Under the pieces are notes generated by a model. That model was given only the letters and a program-made list of their open reading frames with translations. It was not told where the DNA came from and searched no databases. Below are positions 7,384-15,193 of a stretch of DNA of 19,125 bases, one piece after another. The stretch spans positions 1 to 19,125 of the forward strand of contig DHKA01000040.1 in the NCBI GenBank assembly GCA_002404605.1, read 5' to 3'. This stretch comes from Clostridiales bacterium UBA4706 (GTDB lineage: Bacteria; Bacillota; Clostridia; Oscillospirales; Oscillospiraceae). Within the stretch, counting starts at the first letter, position 1, and each line of letters starts with the position of its first letter. Both the position numbers and the translations under genes were made by a program.

Positions 7384-8110
7384 GTTTTTTCCAAAGGAAG
7401 TGGTTCCCATCGCTATCACGAGTGCCAGCCTGCCCGCCAAACGGCGGATCCTTACCGTATGCGTAAAGCTGTTTCTGGAAAAGGGCTACAAGAAAACGAC
7501 CGTCGCCGAGATCGTGCAGAAGGCGGATGTTTCCAACAGCACGTTCCAGAACATTTTCCGTGCCAAGGACGGCGTGCTCACCGAGCTCGTCGATTTCATG
7601 TTCGGCAACCAGTTCGGTATGGCAAGGCGCATCGCCGATGAGGATCTTCTGCCGATCTTCGTCTACGCCGTGGAAACCGCCATCCAGCTCACGCTCACGG
7701 AGCTGAACGAGAATCTGCGCGAGATCTACATCGAAGCCTACACGCAGAACGAGGCCTCGGAGTACATCTTCCGCCGGACGGCAAAGGAACTGCACGCCAT
7801 TTTCGGCTCCTATCATCCGGAAATGACCGAGCACGATTTTTACATTATGGAGCTCGGCTCCGCGGGCATCATGCGCGGGTACATGGCGCATCCCTGCTCG
7901 GAGGACTTCCCGCTCGAGGAAAAACTCGACGCCTTCTTCCGGCTGAGTCTGGGCGGCTACGGCGTCCCGGCAGAGGAGATCGAACGCGTCGTGCAGAAGA
8001 TCCGCTCGCTCGACATCCGCGCCATTGCGCAGGGCGTCATGCAGGAGCTGTTTCACGCGCTGGAAATGCGCTACGCTTTCACTCTCGGCACGTCCGAGGC
8101 AGACAATTAA
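7382..8110 (+). CDS. TetR/AcrR-family transcriptional regulator
   Basis: This is a 242-residue one-component repressor. The N-terminal helix-turn-helix fits TetR (about 20-68: KRRILTVCVKLFLEKGYKKTT, then VAEIVQKADVSNSTFQNIFRAKDGVL). The rest is helical and would bind an unknown ligand. The first ATG has no Shine-Dalgarno site and coincides with the predicted transcription start. AAAGGA at 7393-7398 lies inside the frame with no ATG, GTG or TTG at good spacing after it. The 20 residues before the DNA-binding domain are not family-like, so the true start is uncertain. Its target is unknown: no transporter or enzyme gene is divergent from it, and the gene stands alone between hairpins. A palindrome at its own promoter suggests autoregulation. 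Confidence 0.85.
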   Translation: MFFPKEVVPIAITSASLPAKRRILTVCVKLFLEKGYKKTTVAEIVQKADVSNSTFQNIFRAKDGVLTELVDFMFGNQFGMARRIADEDLLPIFVYAVETAIQLTLTELNENLREIYIEAYTQNEASEYIFRRTAKELHAIFGSYHPEMTEHDFYIMELGSAGIMRGYMAHPCSEDFPLEEKLDAFFRLSLGGYGVPAEEIERVVQKIRSLDIRAIAQGVMQELFHALEMRYAFTLGTSEADN

Positions 8111-8128
8111 GGTCAATATGATTAGGTA

Positions 8129-8169
8129 AAACTGCCGGCATATCGCAGCGTGCGATATGCCGGCAGTTT
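8129..8169. terminator. Strong hairpin between convergent genes
   Basis: A perfect 19-bp inverted repeat (8129-8147 with 8151-8169) has a 3-base loop GCG. It lies 18 bases after the TetR stop and 2 bases beyond the end of the leftward anti-sigma-like pseudogene. The stem ends in AAAC/GTTT, without a long T run on either side, so it probably acts as a bidirectional terminator. Confidence 0.75.
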
Positions 8170-8170
8170 G

Positions 8171-8747
8171 TCACCAGTTGGTATTCAGCTCCTGCTTGGC
8201 CGATTCGAGCCAGAGTGCAGAGGAGCGTCCGTCCGCATCGAGATCAACGCCGGCAGAGTATCCGCCGAGCCATGTTCCGTCGGCGCGCTTTATTATACTC
8301 CGCGCAGCCGCAATTCGCCGGATCATCGGAAACAGGGCCGAGCAGCCAGACGTGCGTATTGCCGTCCGTGTCCGTGTAGTCATAGCGGAACGCCTTCGTC
8401 GGCGAGAGCTCGTCGGTAATGTCGATCGACTCATTGTTGACGATGAAGATCATCCTGCCGCCGCGCCGCACGACCGGCGACGTGAGATTCCCCGTGTGGA
8501 GGCGCACCTCGTTGTAGCTTTCGCCGTTTTCGTCAACTCCGGACGTGATCTCCATATTGTTCCCCCAGCCGAAGACATGGCCAAAAATCCGTCCGTTGCA
8601 GGCATACGCCGTCACAAGTATCACGCAGGCGCACGTGAGCGCCAGCCGCCGCGCCGGGCGGAACGTTTTCCGCCCCGCCTCTTTTTCCGCCGTAAGCGAG
8701 ATATGTTCCGGCGCGTGCAGCGCGCCGAACGCCTGTTTATAAAGTTC
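8171..8747 (-). pseudogene. Membrane protein next to ECF sigma gene (anti-sigma-like), broken
   Basis: Reading leftward, the frame from 8747 gives ELYKQAFGALHAP, a charged stretch, one membrane segment (about RLALTCACVILVTAYAC), and an extracytoplasmic domain (GWGNNMEITSGVDENGES onward). A stop codon (TGA, 8750-8748) precedes ELYKQ and no start codon is seen, so the N-terminus is lost. At about 8285 the frame shifts: YNKA continues naturally as ADGTWLGGYSAGVDLDADG in the next frame, ending NTNW at 8171. One extra A in the AAA run explains this. A cytosolic N-terminus, one span and an outer domain right behind an ECF sigma gene is the usual layout of an anti-sigma factor, but no named family was recognised. 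Two GTG or ATG entry points could still yield fragments. Confidence 0.65.
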
Positions 8748-8955
8748 TCACGTTTTTCGCCTTGTTGATCGCCACGCGGAGCAGCCATGCGCGGATGTTC
8801 TGCTCGTCGGCAAACCGTGTGTCCGTCGTGTGGTAGCGGATAAACGTATCCTAAACGACGTCTTCCGCATCCGCAGCATTCGCGCAGATATTGAACGCCG
8901 CGGAAAAGACGCTGTCCTTGTACTTTTCCACGACCACGCTTGTCTCTGTTTTCAT
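8737..8955 (-). pseudogene. ECF-type sigma factor, nonsense mutation and lost region 4
   Basis: From ATG 8955 (AGAGGA about 8 bases upstream) the frame reads MKTETSVVVEKYKDSVFSAA, then NICANAADAEDVV, then TAG at 8853-8851. The frame continues as DTFIRYHTTDTRFADEQNIR, then AWLLRVAINKAKN, which is the conserved second half of sigma region 2 (relatives have a glutamine codon, CAG, where TAG stands). It stops at 8737 after about 72 codons, whereas ECF factors have about 160-190 residues, so the linker and promoter -35-binding region 4 are missing. The end runs into the remains of the neighbouring membrane gene, consistent with one deletion across the gene border. No functional sigma factor can be made. 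Confidence 0.8.
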
Positions 8956-8989
8956 GCATGATTCCTCTTTCCGAAAGGCCCTTCGTCTA

Positions 8990-9019
8990 TAAAACAATTC
9001 AGGAATGCCAAAGGTTACA
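8990..9019 (-). promoter_or_regulatory. Possible self-regulated ECF promoter of the sigma pseudogene
   Basis: On the minus strand TGTAACC (9019-9013) is followed after 16 bases by TGTTTTA (8996-8990). AACC at -35 is typical of ECF promoters, which often control their own sigma gene. The usual CGTC at -10 is degenerate here. A TATAAT upstream (9029-9024 on the minus strand) has no good -35. Low certainty. Confidence 0.3.
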
Positions 9020-9033
9020 AACAGATTATACAG

Positions 9034-9067
9034 CAAATGCCCCGAAGAATCATCTTCGGGGCATTTG
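9034..9067 (-). terminator. Terminator of the maltodextrin operon
   Basis: A perfect 15-bp inverted repeat (9034-9048 with 9053-9067) has a 4-base loop, 17 bases beyond the last permease stop codon. There is no long T run on either side. It also insulates the sigma-factor pseudogene promoter to its left. Confidence 0.75.
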
Positions 9068-9084
9068 GTTTACATAATTATATT

Positions 9085-9930
9085 TCAACCTTTGAGACCA
9101 CCGGCCTGTAAGCCGGAGACAAAGTATTTCTGGCAAAGGATGAACACGATGAGCACCGGCACAAGGCTCGCCACGGACATGGCGAACACATAGCCCCACT
9201 GCGTGAACTGGTGCTGGCCGAAAAAGCCGGAGATGGCAATGGGAAGCGTGCGCTTGGCGTTATCGTTGATGACGGTCATGGCCCATGTAAATTCCTCCCA
9301 CGCGGTGAGGAAGTTAAATATGCTCACCGACGCGATGGCAGGGCTTGCGAGCGGCAATATGATGCGGAAGAACACCGTGAACACGCTGCCGCCGTCGGCA
9401 TACGCCGCCTCGTCAAACTCGCGCGGGATGCCCTCGATATAGCTTTTGATCATAAACGTGGAAAATGGGATGACCCACGCGACATAGAACGGGATAAGTC
9501 CCGCGAGGCTGTTCGTGACGCCGAAAAACGACGCGAGCTGAAACTGCGGGATGATGAGCGTTGTGCCGGGGATGATCATCATGCCGATAACAAGCGCGAA
9601 TAAGAGCTTCTTTCCCGGAAATTCAAACCGCGCCAGACAGTACGCGAGCGCCGAGGCAATGATCGCCGCAAGGACGATCGTGATGACCGCCACGACGACG
9701 CTGTTGATGAAGTTGAGATAAAATTTCTCCTGCGCGAAAATGTACCGGTAGTTTTCCAGCGTGATCTCGCTGAGCTTCGGAAAAAAGTGCGGCGGAAACT
9801 CATAGAGCGCGCCGTTCGGCCGGAGCGATGTGGAGAGCATATAGATCATCGGCATGACCGACACAGCGCCGCCCAGAAGAAGGAGGATATACCGGAGCGC
9901 GAGACTCCAGCGGTTTTTTCTGCTTTTCAT
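9085..9930 (-). CDS. Carbohydrate ABC transporter permease, MalG/MdxG-like
   Basis: This 281-residue inner-membrane protein is one of two permease subunits of a CUT1 sugar importer. About six hydrophobic spans are visible, starting with ALRYILLLLGGAVSVMPMIY. The EAA loop that docks the ATPase is clear: EAAYADGGSVFTVFFRIILP near residues 175-195. The C-terminal SGLQAGGLKG is typical of MalG-type subunits. ATG 9930 has an A/G-rich site (AGGGGGAAAAAGG) upstream. It starts 13 bases after the other permease gene and is the last gene of the operon. By position it matches mdxG of the Bacillus maltodextrin cluster. Substrate specificity is inferred from the neighbouring GH13 enzyme, not from this protein. 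Confidence 0.9.
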   Translation of the reverse strand: MKSRKNRWSLALRYILLLLGGAVSVMPMIYMLSTSLRPNGALYEFPPHFFPKLSEITLENYRYIFAQEKFYLNFINSVVVAVITIVLAAIIASALAYCLARFEFPGKKLLFALVIGMMIIPGTTLIIPQFQLASFFGVTNSLAGLIPFYVAWVIPFSTFMIKSYIEGIPREFDEAAYADGGSVFTVFFRIILPLASPAIASVSIFNFLTAWEEFTWAMTVINDNAKRTLPIAISGFFGQHQFTQWGYVFAMSVASLVPVLIVFILCQKYFVSGLQAGGLKG

Positions 9931-9943
9931 ACCTTTTTCCCCC

Positions 9944-10828
9944 TCAGTCGTTCTGGCGCTTCATGGCACGGAACTGCAGGAACGCCAGGATCATCAGCGT
10001 GACGGCCACGATGAAGCTCAGCGCCGCAGCGTAGCCAAACTCGCCGGTGCTGAACGCTTTATAATACATCCACGTGAGCACGGTGTCCGTCTGGTGCATG
10101 GGCTTGCCGTCGGTGATCATCTTGATGGACGTGAATACGTTGAAGCCGCCGATCGTGAGCATGACGAGCGCGAAGAGGATCGTCGGACGGATACTCGGGA
10201 GCGTGATGTACCAGAACTTTTTCCAGCCGGTGCAGCCGTCCACGTCCGCCGCCTCGTAAAGCTCCGTGGGCACGGACTGGAGCGCCGCGAGGAACACCAC
10301 AAGATTCCAGCCCACGCCTTTCCAGATACCGAGCAGCATAGCGACCGTCAGCCCGCCCCAGCGGGTATTCAGCCACGGGACATAGTCCTTCGTGAGATGC
10401 AGCACATTGCAGAGGAAGTAGTTGAGCATGCCCTCGGTGTTGAATATGTACCGGAATACGAGCGAAACAATGACCCATGAGGTGATGACCGGGATATAGT
10501 AAATGACCCGGAACGTCACCTGAAAGCGCGGGATGGAGTGGATGAGCACCGCCGCGAGAAGGCCGAGCGCCATCTGCCCCGGCACGGTGACGAGCGTGTA
10601 GATGAGCGTATTTTCAAAGGCGATGAAAAACGTCTCGTCGCTCAGTACCGCCTTATAGTTCTCAAACCCGGCGAAGCTCTTTTGAAATACCGACCCGAGA
10701 TCCCAGTGCAGAAAGCTCATAGCAAAGAGCTCCACGATCGGATAGACCGTAAAGAGCGCGAAAACGATGATCCCCGGCACGAGCAGCGCCGCGAACTGGG
10801 CCTTATTTCTGCCGGAACGCAGCATCAT
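9944..10828 (-). CDS. Sugar ABC transporter permease, MalF/MdxF-like
   Basis: This 294-residue membrane protein is the partner permease. The N-terminus reads LRSGRNKAQFAALLVPGI, followed by the first span and about five more. The EAA loop is YEAADVDGCTGWKKFWYITL, about two thirds along. Three ATG codons lie at the start. The first (10834) directly abuts the Shine-Dalgarno sequence GGGGAGGG, so the second one at 10828, about 7 bases away, is preferred (10825 is also possible). It follows the binding-protein gene after a 102-base gap holding a GC hairpin, and is closely followed by the MalG-like gene. It corresponds to mdxF by order. Confidence 0.9.
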   Translation of the reverse strand: MMLRSGRNKAQFAALLVPGIIVFALFTVYPIVELFAMSFLHWDLGSVFQKSFAGFENYKAVLSDETFFIAFENTLIYTLVTVPGQMALGLLAAVLIHSIPRFQVTFRVIYYIPVITSWVIVSLVFRYIFNTEGMLNYFLCNVLHLTKDYVPWLNTRWGGLTVAMLLGIWKGVGWNLVVFLAALQSVPTELYEAADVDGCTGWKKFWYITLPSIRPTILFALVMLTIGGFNVFTSIKMITDGKPMHQTDTVLTWMYYKAFSTGEFGYAAALSFIVAVTLMILAFLQFRAMKRQND

Positions 10829-10869
10829 GATCATCCCTCCCCTGTGGAAAATTCAAAGATATGCGACCA

Positions 10870-10892
10870 CCCCGCCGCCTTTGGCGGCGGGG
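10870..10892 (-). other. GC-rich intergenic hairpin between binding-protein and permease genes
   Basis: CCCCGCCGCC-TTT-GGCGGCGGGG is a perfect 10-bp stem with a 3-base loop and no T run. It sits 38 bases after the binding-protein stop codon. In maltose-type operons such structures protect the upstream message and raise binding protein over permease. That role here is inferred from position. Confidence 0.7.
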
Positions 10893-10930
10893 CAGGATGG
10901 TGTTGCAAGAAAAGACAGATTATGCTACTC

Positions 10931-12250
10931 TTAGGCAAGCAGGCCGTCGATCGTGACAGCCAGCGCGTCGAGCGTTTCCTTAACATCCGCGCCGTTGACG
11001 AGGATCTTCGTCATGGCGGTCGTGAGCTCGTTGTCGATCTCCGACCACGTGGCGACCGCGGGGCGGGCCTTCGCCGTGGTGATGGCCTCAAGGAACGGAG
11101 CGAAGGAAGCGTTCTTCACGGTCTCGCTCTCGAGCGCCGTCTTGTTCACGGGGATCTGGCCGCACTTGGCCATCTCTTCCTCGGCAAACGGGCTCGTCAT
11201 AAACTGCATGAATTTCCACGCGGCGTCTTTGTGGGAGCCGTTGAACATTGCGATATCCTCGCCGCCGAGCACGGAGATCGATCCGGCTTCCCCGGCGGGC
11301 AGCTGGCAGTTGCCGTAGGCCATGTCGGGATAGGCGCCCGCAAGTTCCGCGGTCTTCCACGGGCCTTCGAGAAGGAAGATGTACCGGCCGGTGCCGAAGC
11401 CGTCGGTCATCGGGATATCACCGCTGTTGTAGCCGGAGAGCTCGCCGCTTTTCGCCATGTCCGCGAGCATCTGCACGGCGGCGATCGTCTTTTCGCTGTT
11501 GATGTAGCCGCTGGCCTTGGTATTGTCTTCGTTCGTGATCTCGCCGCCGTTCGACCAGATGTACGGCAGAACGTTCCATCCGGCGAGCGCTGGCTCATTG
11601 AGGCCCCAAACCGTCTGTCCGGCGCTGTTTTTCCCGGAGACCGCCGCGACAGCCTTCACAAATTCGTCCATCGTCGCGGGAACGGCGACACCGGCCTCTT
11701 CGAGAGCCTTTTCGTTATAGAAGAGGATCTTCGTGTTGGTGTTGAGCGCCATTGCGTAATAGTGTCCGGAGACGAAGCCGGTGCTCATGGCGCTCTCCAG
11801 CAGGTCGGCGGTGACGGAATCAAAATCGGCCATTTCCTCGTCCAGCGCGGTGAGGATGCCCATCTTCTGGAACTCGGGCACCCACGCGATGTCCAGACGT
11901 GCCACATCCGGCAGCGTGTTGGACTGCGCGCTGATGAGGATCTTATCATGGAGGTCCGCCCACTCGTGCGAGACGGCGTTGACCTTGATCCCGGGATTCT
12001 CTTCCTCAAACCTGGGGATGAGAACATTCATAAGAGTTTCGTTTTCTGCCGACTGGGCGCTGTAGTGATGCCAGAAGTTGATCGTAACGGGTTCGGTTTC
12101 TGCGCTTCCTACCGCCGGTTTTTCGGTGGTCTCCGCCGGCGGAACGGGGCTGGTGCTCGGCGCTTCGTTCGATCCGCACGCAGTGAATGCCGCTAACATC
12201 ATTGCTGCGAGAAGGAGAAGCGCCAGCATTTTCATGGTAGACTTCTTCAT
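10931..12250 (-). CDS. Extracellular sugar-binding lipoprotein (CUT1 family)
   Basis: This 439-residue solute-binding protein of the bacterial extracellular family 1 type captures sugar outside the cell and delivers it to the permeases. The signal peptide is MKKSTMKMLALLLLAAMMLA, with lipobox FTAC and lipidated Cys25. A threonine/serine/proline-rich linker follows (about 27-52), then the mature domain starting VTINFWHHYSAQSAEN, with NPGIKVNAV typical of the family. ATG 12250 has GAAGGGA about 7 bases upstream. The TGA of the GH13 gene overlaps this start as ATGA, so the two are probably translationally coupled, as expected for a maltodextrin operon. It corresponds in order to mdxE. The ligand is inferred as maltodextrin from the GH13 neighbour. 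Confidence 0.92.
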   Translation of the reverse strand: MKKSTMKMLALLLLAAMMLAAFTACGSNEAPSTSPVPPAETTEKPAVGSAETEPVTINFWHHYSAQSAENETLMNVLIPRFEEENPGIKVNAVSHEWADLHDKILISAQSNTLPDVARLDIAWVPEFQKMGILTALDEEMADFDSVTADLLESAMSTGFVSGHYYAMALNTNTKILFYNEKALEEAGVAVPATMDEFVKAVAAVSGKNSAGQTVWGLNEPALAGWNVLPYIWSNGGEITNEDNTKASGYINSEKTIAAVQMLADMAKSGELSGYNSGDIPMTDGFGTGRYIFLLEGPWKTAELAGAYPDMAYGNCQLPAGEAGSISVLGGEDIAMFNGSHKDAAWKFMQFMTSPFAEEEMAKCGQIPVNKTALESETVKNASFAPFLEAITTAKARPAVATWSEIDNELTTAMTKILVNGADVKETLDALAVTIDGLLA

Positions 12251-13995
12251 TTTCGTCCCTTCGCTTTCTTCTGATATATTTCCGCGGAGCTCGGCGCAAG
12301 ATCAACGGTGATCCCGCCGTTTTCCGAGGATACAGGTTTTCTGCCGCTGATGCGGGGCGTCCACGTCCCCTCGGCGGCGATCTTTGTTTTCACCGGCTCG
12401 CCTCCGGCGTTGAGGACGACAAGACTTTCGTCCTCGCCGCATGTCCGGCGAAAAGCGTATACGTTGGAGGTATCGTCGCAAAGGCACGTGCGGAAGTCCC
12501 CGCGGAGGAGGGACGGCGACTCCCGCCGTATGCCGATAAGGGTCCTGTAAAGGGCGAGAAGCTCTTTATCCTGCTTCCCTTCGTCCCACTCCATGGCGAG
12601 ACGGCAGTCCGGGTCGTTGCCGCCCGAAAGCCCCACCTCGTCGCCATAGAACACCGCCGGGCAGCCGGGGAACGTCATTTGCAGCGCAGCGGCGAGCGCA
12701 TGCCGCCGCTTGTCGCGGCAGAGCCAGCGGAAGCGCTCCGTATCGTGGCTGTCGAGCGGGTTATAGAGCCGCAGCACCGTTTCCCACGGATAGAGCGAGA
12801 GCATCCGGTTGAGCCGGTGGTCGAGCTCCGTGGCCGATATCCGATCCTTTGCGAGCCAGTCCGCGGCGGCGTCCCGGAAAAGGTAGTTCATCGCGCTGTC
12901 GAGCCGGTCGGGGGCGAGCAGCCGGTGCGCGTCCGCCCACGTTTCGCCGAGCAGGAGCGCTTCCGGGTTTTCCTTTTTGATCGCGTCGGAGAAGTGCTCC
13001 CAGAACTGCGTGGGCGCTTCGTCCGCCACATCCAGCCGCCAGCCGTCAATGTGGAAATTGCGTATCCAGTACTTGCCGACCGTGATGAAATAGTCCCTCG
13101 CTCCGGCGTCCGCCAGATTGATCTTCGGCATCCATTTGTAGTGGCCGACGCAGTCGTAATTTTCCAATGTCTCGTTCACCGGGAAGCTCTGCGGGAAAAA
13201 CCAGGAGGCATAGCCGGAGCTTTCGCCGTTTCGCACCACGTCCTGAAAGGGCGGCCAGAAATATCCGCAGTGGTTGAATACGCCGTCGAGCAGCACCCGC
13301 AGCCCGAGCTTGTGCGCGGTGCGGACAAGCTCCGCGAGATCGTCCTTCGTGCCGAAGGCGGGGTCGATGTCGAAATAGTCCACGGTGTCATACTTGTGGT
13401 TGGACGGCGCTTTGAATATGGGCGTGAGATACAGGCACGTTGCGCCGAGATCGCGGATGTACCCGAGCTTTTCGATGATACCGCGAAGATCTCCGCCCTG
13501 GAAATTTTCCCGCGTCGGCGGCGCGCCCCACGGTTCCGCGCCGGGCGGGTCGTTTGACGCATCGCCGTTCCGGAAGCGCTCGGGGAAAATCTGGTAATAC
13601 ACCTGCTCCGACGCCCAGTCCGGCGCGCGGTACGCATCCGTCGGGTTCGGCCAGAGAAATTCAAAGAAGTTTTCCCCGTCGTCCGGCGCCGAAAAGCCGT
13701 TCTTGCCGAGCCGGACGGTCTCGCCGCCGCTCTCAAAGAGCAGGGCGTAGCGCGTATAGGCGGAGATGCCGTCCGTTTGTATGACCGCCCGGTAATGGTC
13801 GAGGTAGGCGTCCCGCAGCTCCCGCTTCACCGGTATGCGGCGACTCGATCTCTCCGTCTCATACCGCGGCCACCAAACGAGCGTGACGGTATCGATGTCG
13901 TCCCGCGCGGTGCTCACCGAGACGGCCAGTTCATTTCTGCCGCGGGGGTATATGTGGTCTTCCGTATTTCGGAATTGGATCGCCGCGAGATTCAA
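12247..13995 (-). CDS. GH13 neopullulanase / maltogenic amylase / cyclomaltodextrinase
   Basis: This 582-residue enzyme has no signal peptide, so it acts in the cytoplasm on imported alpha-glucans. The N-terminal part (1-120) resembles the beta-domain of GH13_20 enzymes. The barrel starts at SEQVYYQIFPERFRNGD (129-145). All four GH13 regions are present: DGVFNH (237-242), GWRLDVAD with nucleophile D322, LLGETW with acid/base E351, and LDSHDT with H417 and D418. A short C-terminal beta-domain ends KKAKGRK. The start is TTG 13995, supported by GGGGAGG 8 bases upstream and 18 bases from the regulator's stop. No ATG fits the family N-terminus better. In Bacillus subtilis the matching gene is yvdF (maltogenic amylase), also between the LacI regulator and mdxE. 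Confidence 0.88.
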   Translation of the reverse strand: MNLAAIQFRNTEDHIYPRGRNELAVSVSTARDDIDTVTLVWWPRYETERSSRRIPVKRELRDAYLDHYRAVIQTDGISAYTRYALLFESGGETVRLGKNGFSAPDDGENFFEFLWPNPTDAYRAPDWASEQVYYQIFPERFRNGDASNDPPGAEPWGAPPTRENFQGGDLRGIIEKLGYIRDLGATCLYLTPIFKAPSNHKYDTVDYFDIDPAFGTKDDLAELVRTAHKLGLRVLLDGVFNHCGYFWPPFQDVVRNGESSGYASWFFPQSFPVNETLENYDCVGHYKWMPKINLADAGARDYFITVGKYWIRNFHIDGWRLDVADEAPTQFWEHFSDAIKKENPEALLLGETWADAHRLLAPDRLDSAMNYLFRDAAADWLAKDRISATELDHRLNRMLSLYPWETVLRLYNPLDSHDTERFRWLCRDKRRHALAAALQMTFPGCPAVFYGDEVGLSGGNDPDCRLAMEWDEGKQDKELLALYRTLIGIRRESPSLLRGDFRTCLCDDTSNVYAFRRTCGEDESLVVLNAGGEPVKTKIAAEGTWTPRISGRKPVSSENGGITVDLAPSSAEIYQKKAKGRK

Positions 13996-14013
13996 CGGCA
14001 GCGCCTCCCCTCT

Positions 14014-15033
14014 TTATTTTTTCATGGTGGAGCCGCGTTCGATCACCTTTGTCGTGATCTGCGACCGGCTCGCGCCGAAATCGGGCTTTTCCATCTGCCG
14101 GAACAGCGTTTCGGCGGCGATCCGCCCGAGTTCAAACGTATCGACGTCCACCGCAGAGATCGGAAGCTCCGCCATTTCCGTGACCTCGGTATTGTCAAAG
14201 CACAATATGCCAAGCCCTTCGGGAACATGGATGCCGAGCTCTCTCGCGCCGCGCAGCGCGGCGAGCGCCATTTTATCGTCGCAGCAGATCACGGCATCGG
14301 GCGCGGCGGCGCTCGTAAAGAGCGTTTTGAGGTAGAGCTTCGTTTCGTCAAATGCCGCGGCGGGGCTGACCCGGTAGACCGGGTCGGGCGTCAGTCCGGC
14401 GCGGGTAAGTTCCGCGCGGTAGCCGTCGAGACGGTCGCGCGTGAAAAGCTCCTTATCCCCGCGGGTGAGAAAGCCGATGCGCCGGTAGCCCTTGCCGAGA
14501 AGATACCGCACGGAGGCTGCGCCCGCCTGCTCGTTGGAGATATCCACCCAACTGATCTTACTGCCTGCGTGCTTCACGCGGCCAAGGACAACGAACGGAA
14601 AGGACGTCTCCTCCACGAGCTTCACGATCGAGTTCTGGAGCAGCGACACGGGAAGCACGAGACCGTCGATCTTCTTGCTCAATATCAGCTTTTCGAGCGA
14701 GCCCATACCGCCGCGCTCGTCGTTCGCGCTCGTGATGATGAAGTTGTAGCCCTTTCGGTGTGCCGCCGTTTCAATGCCGAAAACGGTGTTGTTGAAAAAG
14801 CGGTTGGCATAGGAGCGCGTGTCGGAAACGTTGATGGCGATGGCGATCGCGCGGGCGCTGCCGCTCGCAAAGCTGCGGGCAATATCGTTGGGAACGTATT
14901 TCAGTTCTTCCATCGCGCGGTAGATGCGCGCGCTTGTCTCCTCGGAGATCGGCGCGGATTTGTTGATGACGCGCGACACCGTAGACGCCGACACGCCGGC
15001 CAGCTTCGCCACATCCCGTATGGTAGCGGACAC
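14014..15033 (-). CDS. LacI-family repressor of the maltodextrin operon
   Basis: This is a 339-residue regulator. The LacI helix-turn-helix (ATIRDVAKLAGVSASTVSRV) occupies the N-terminus, followed by the hinge helix segment YVPNDIARSFASG and a periplasmic-binding-protein-like sugar sensor (AIAIAINVSDTR onward; AVICCDDKMALAAL; ILCFDNTEV). The frame opens further upstream, but GTG 15033 is preferred: GGAAGGAGGG lies 7 bases before it, and the earlier TTG would include that site in the coding sequence. It is the first gene of the operon it presumably controls, and two matching palindromes lie in the leader. MdxR (YvdE) of Bacillus has the same place. The effector is probably maltose or maltodextrin (inference). 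Confidence 0.9.
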   Translation of the reverse strand: MSATIRDVAKLAGVSASTVSRVINKSAPISEETSARIYRAMEELKYVPNDIARSFASGSARAIAIAINVSDTRSYANRFFNNTVFGIETAAHRKGYNFIITSANDERGGMGSLEKLILSKKIDGLVLPVSLLQNSIVKLVEETSFPFVVLGRVKHAGSKISWVDISNEQAGAASVRYLLGKGYRRIGFLTRGDKELFTRDRLDGYRAELTRAGLTPDPVYRVSPAAAFDETKLYLKTLFTSAAAPDAVICCDDKMALAALRGARELGIHVPEGLGILCFDNTEVTEMAELPISAVDVDTFELGRIAAETLFRQMEKPDFGASRSQITTKVIERGSTMKK

Positions 15034-15057
15034 GGTTCGCCCTCCTTCCCGCAATTA

Positions 15058-15071
15058 TGCAACCGTTTGCA
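15058..15071. promoter_or_regulatory. LacI-type operator O1
   Basis: TGCAACCGTTTGCA has CG at the centre and near-perfect TGCAA/TTGCA arms, the classic LacI/GalR operator form. It lies just upstream of the regulator's ribosome-binding site, within the transcribed leader. Confidence 0.75.
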
Positions 15072-15145
15072 CATTTGGCCGCAAAGAGCCTTTCTTTCGT
15101 CGGACACCGGTAGGATTTCTCCGGAAATTCAAGGAAAATCGGTCA

Positions 15146-15159
15146 TGCAACCGTGTGCA
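15146..15159. promoter_or_regulatory. LacI-type operator O2 at the transcription start
   Basis: TGCAACCGTGTGCA differs from O1 at one base. Transcription from the promoter at 15165-15193 would begin inside or beside it. O1 and O2 are 88 bases apart centre to centre, about eight helical turns, which would suit looping by a tetramer (inference). Confidence 0.7.
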
Positions 15160-15164
15160 TTCTC

Positions 15165-15193
15165 ATGCTATCACAGGGGCAAAAGAGCGTCAA
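15165..15193 (-). promoter_or_regulatory. Promoter of the maltodextrin operon
   Basis: Minus-strand TTGACG (15193-15188), a 17-base spacer and TAGCAT (15170-15165). Start near 15158, leader about 125 bases to the GTG start. A direct repeat of TTGCA (15199-15212), resembling operator half-sites, lies just upstream of the -35. Confidence 0.6.

Noticed and set aside
10538..12196. Plus-strand frame of 552 codons opposite permease and binding-protein genes
   Set aside because: Crosses two real genes and the intergenic hairpin, with no ribosome site or domain.
15034..15054. TTG 15054 as start of the LacI-type regulator
   Set aside because: The frame then translates its own Shine-Dalgarno sequence; GTG 15033 has it at 7 bases.
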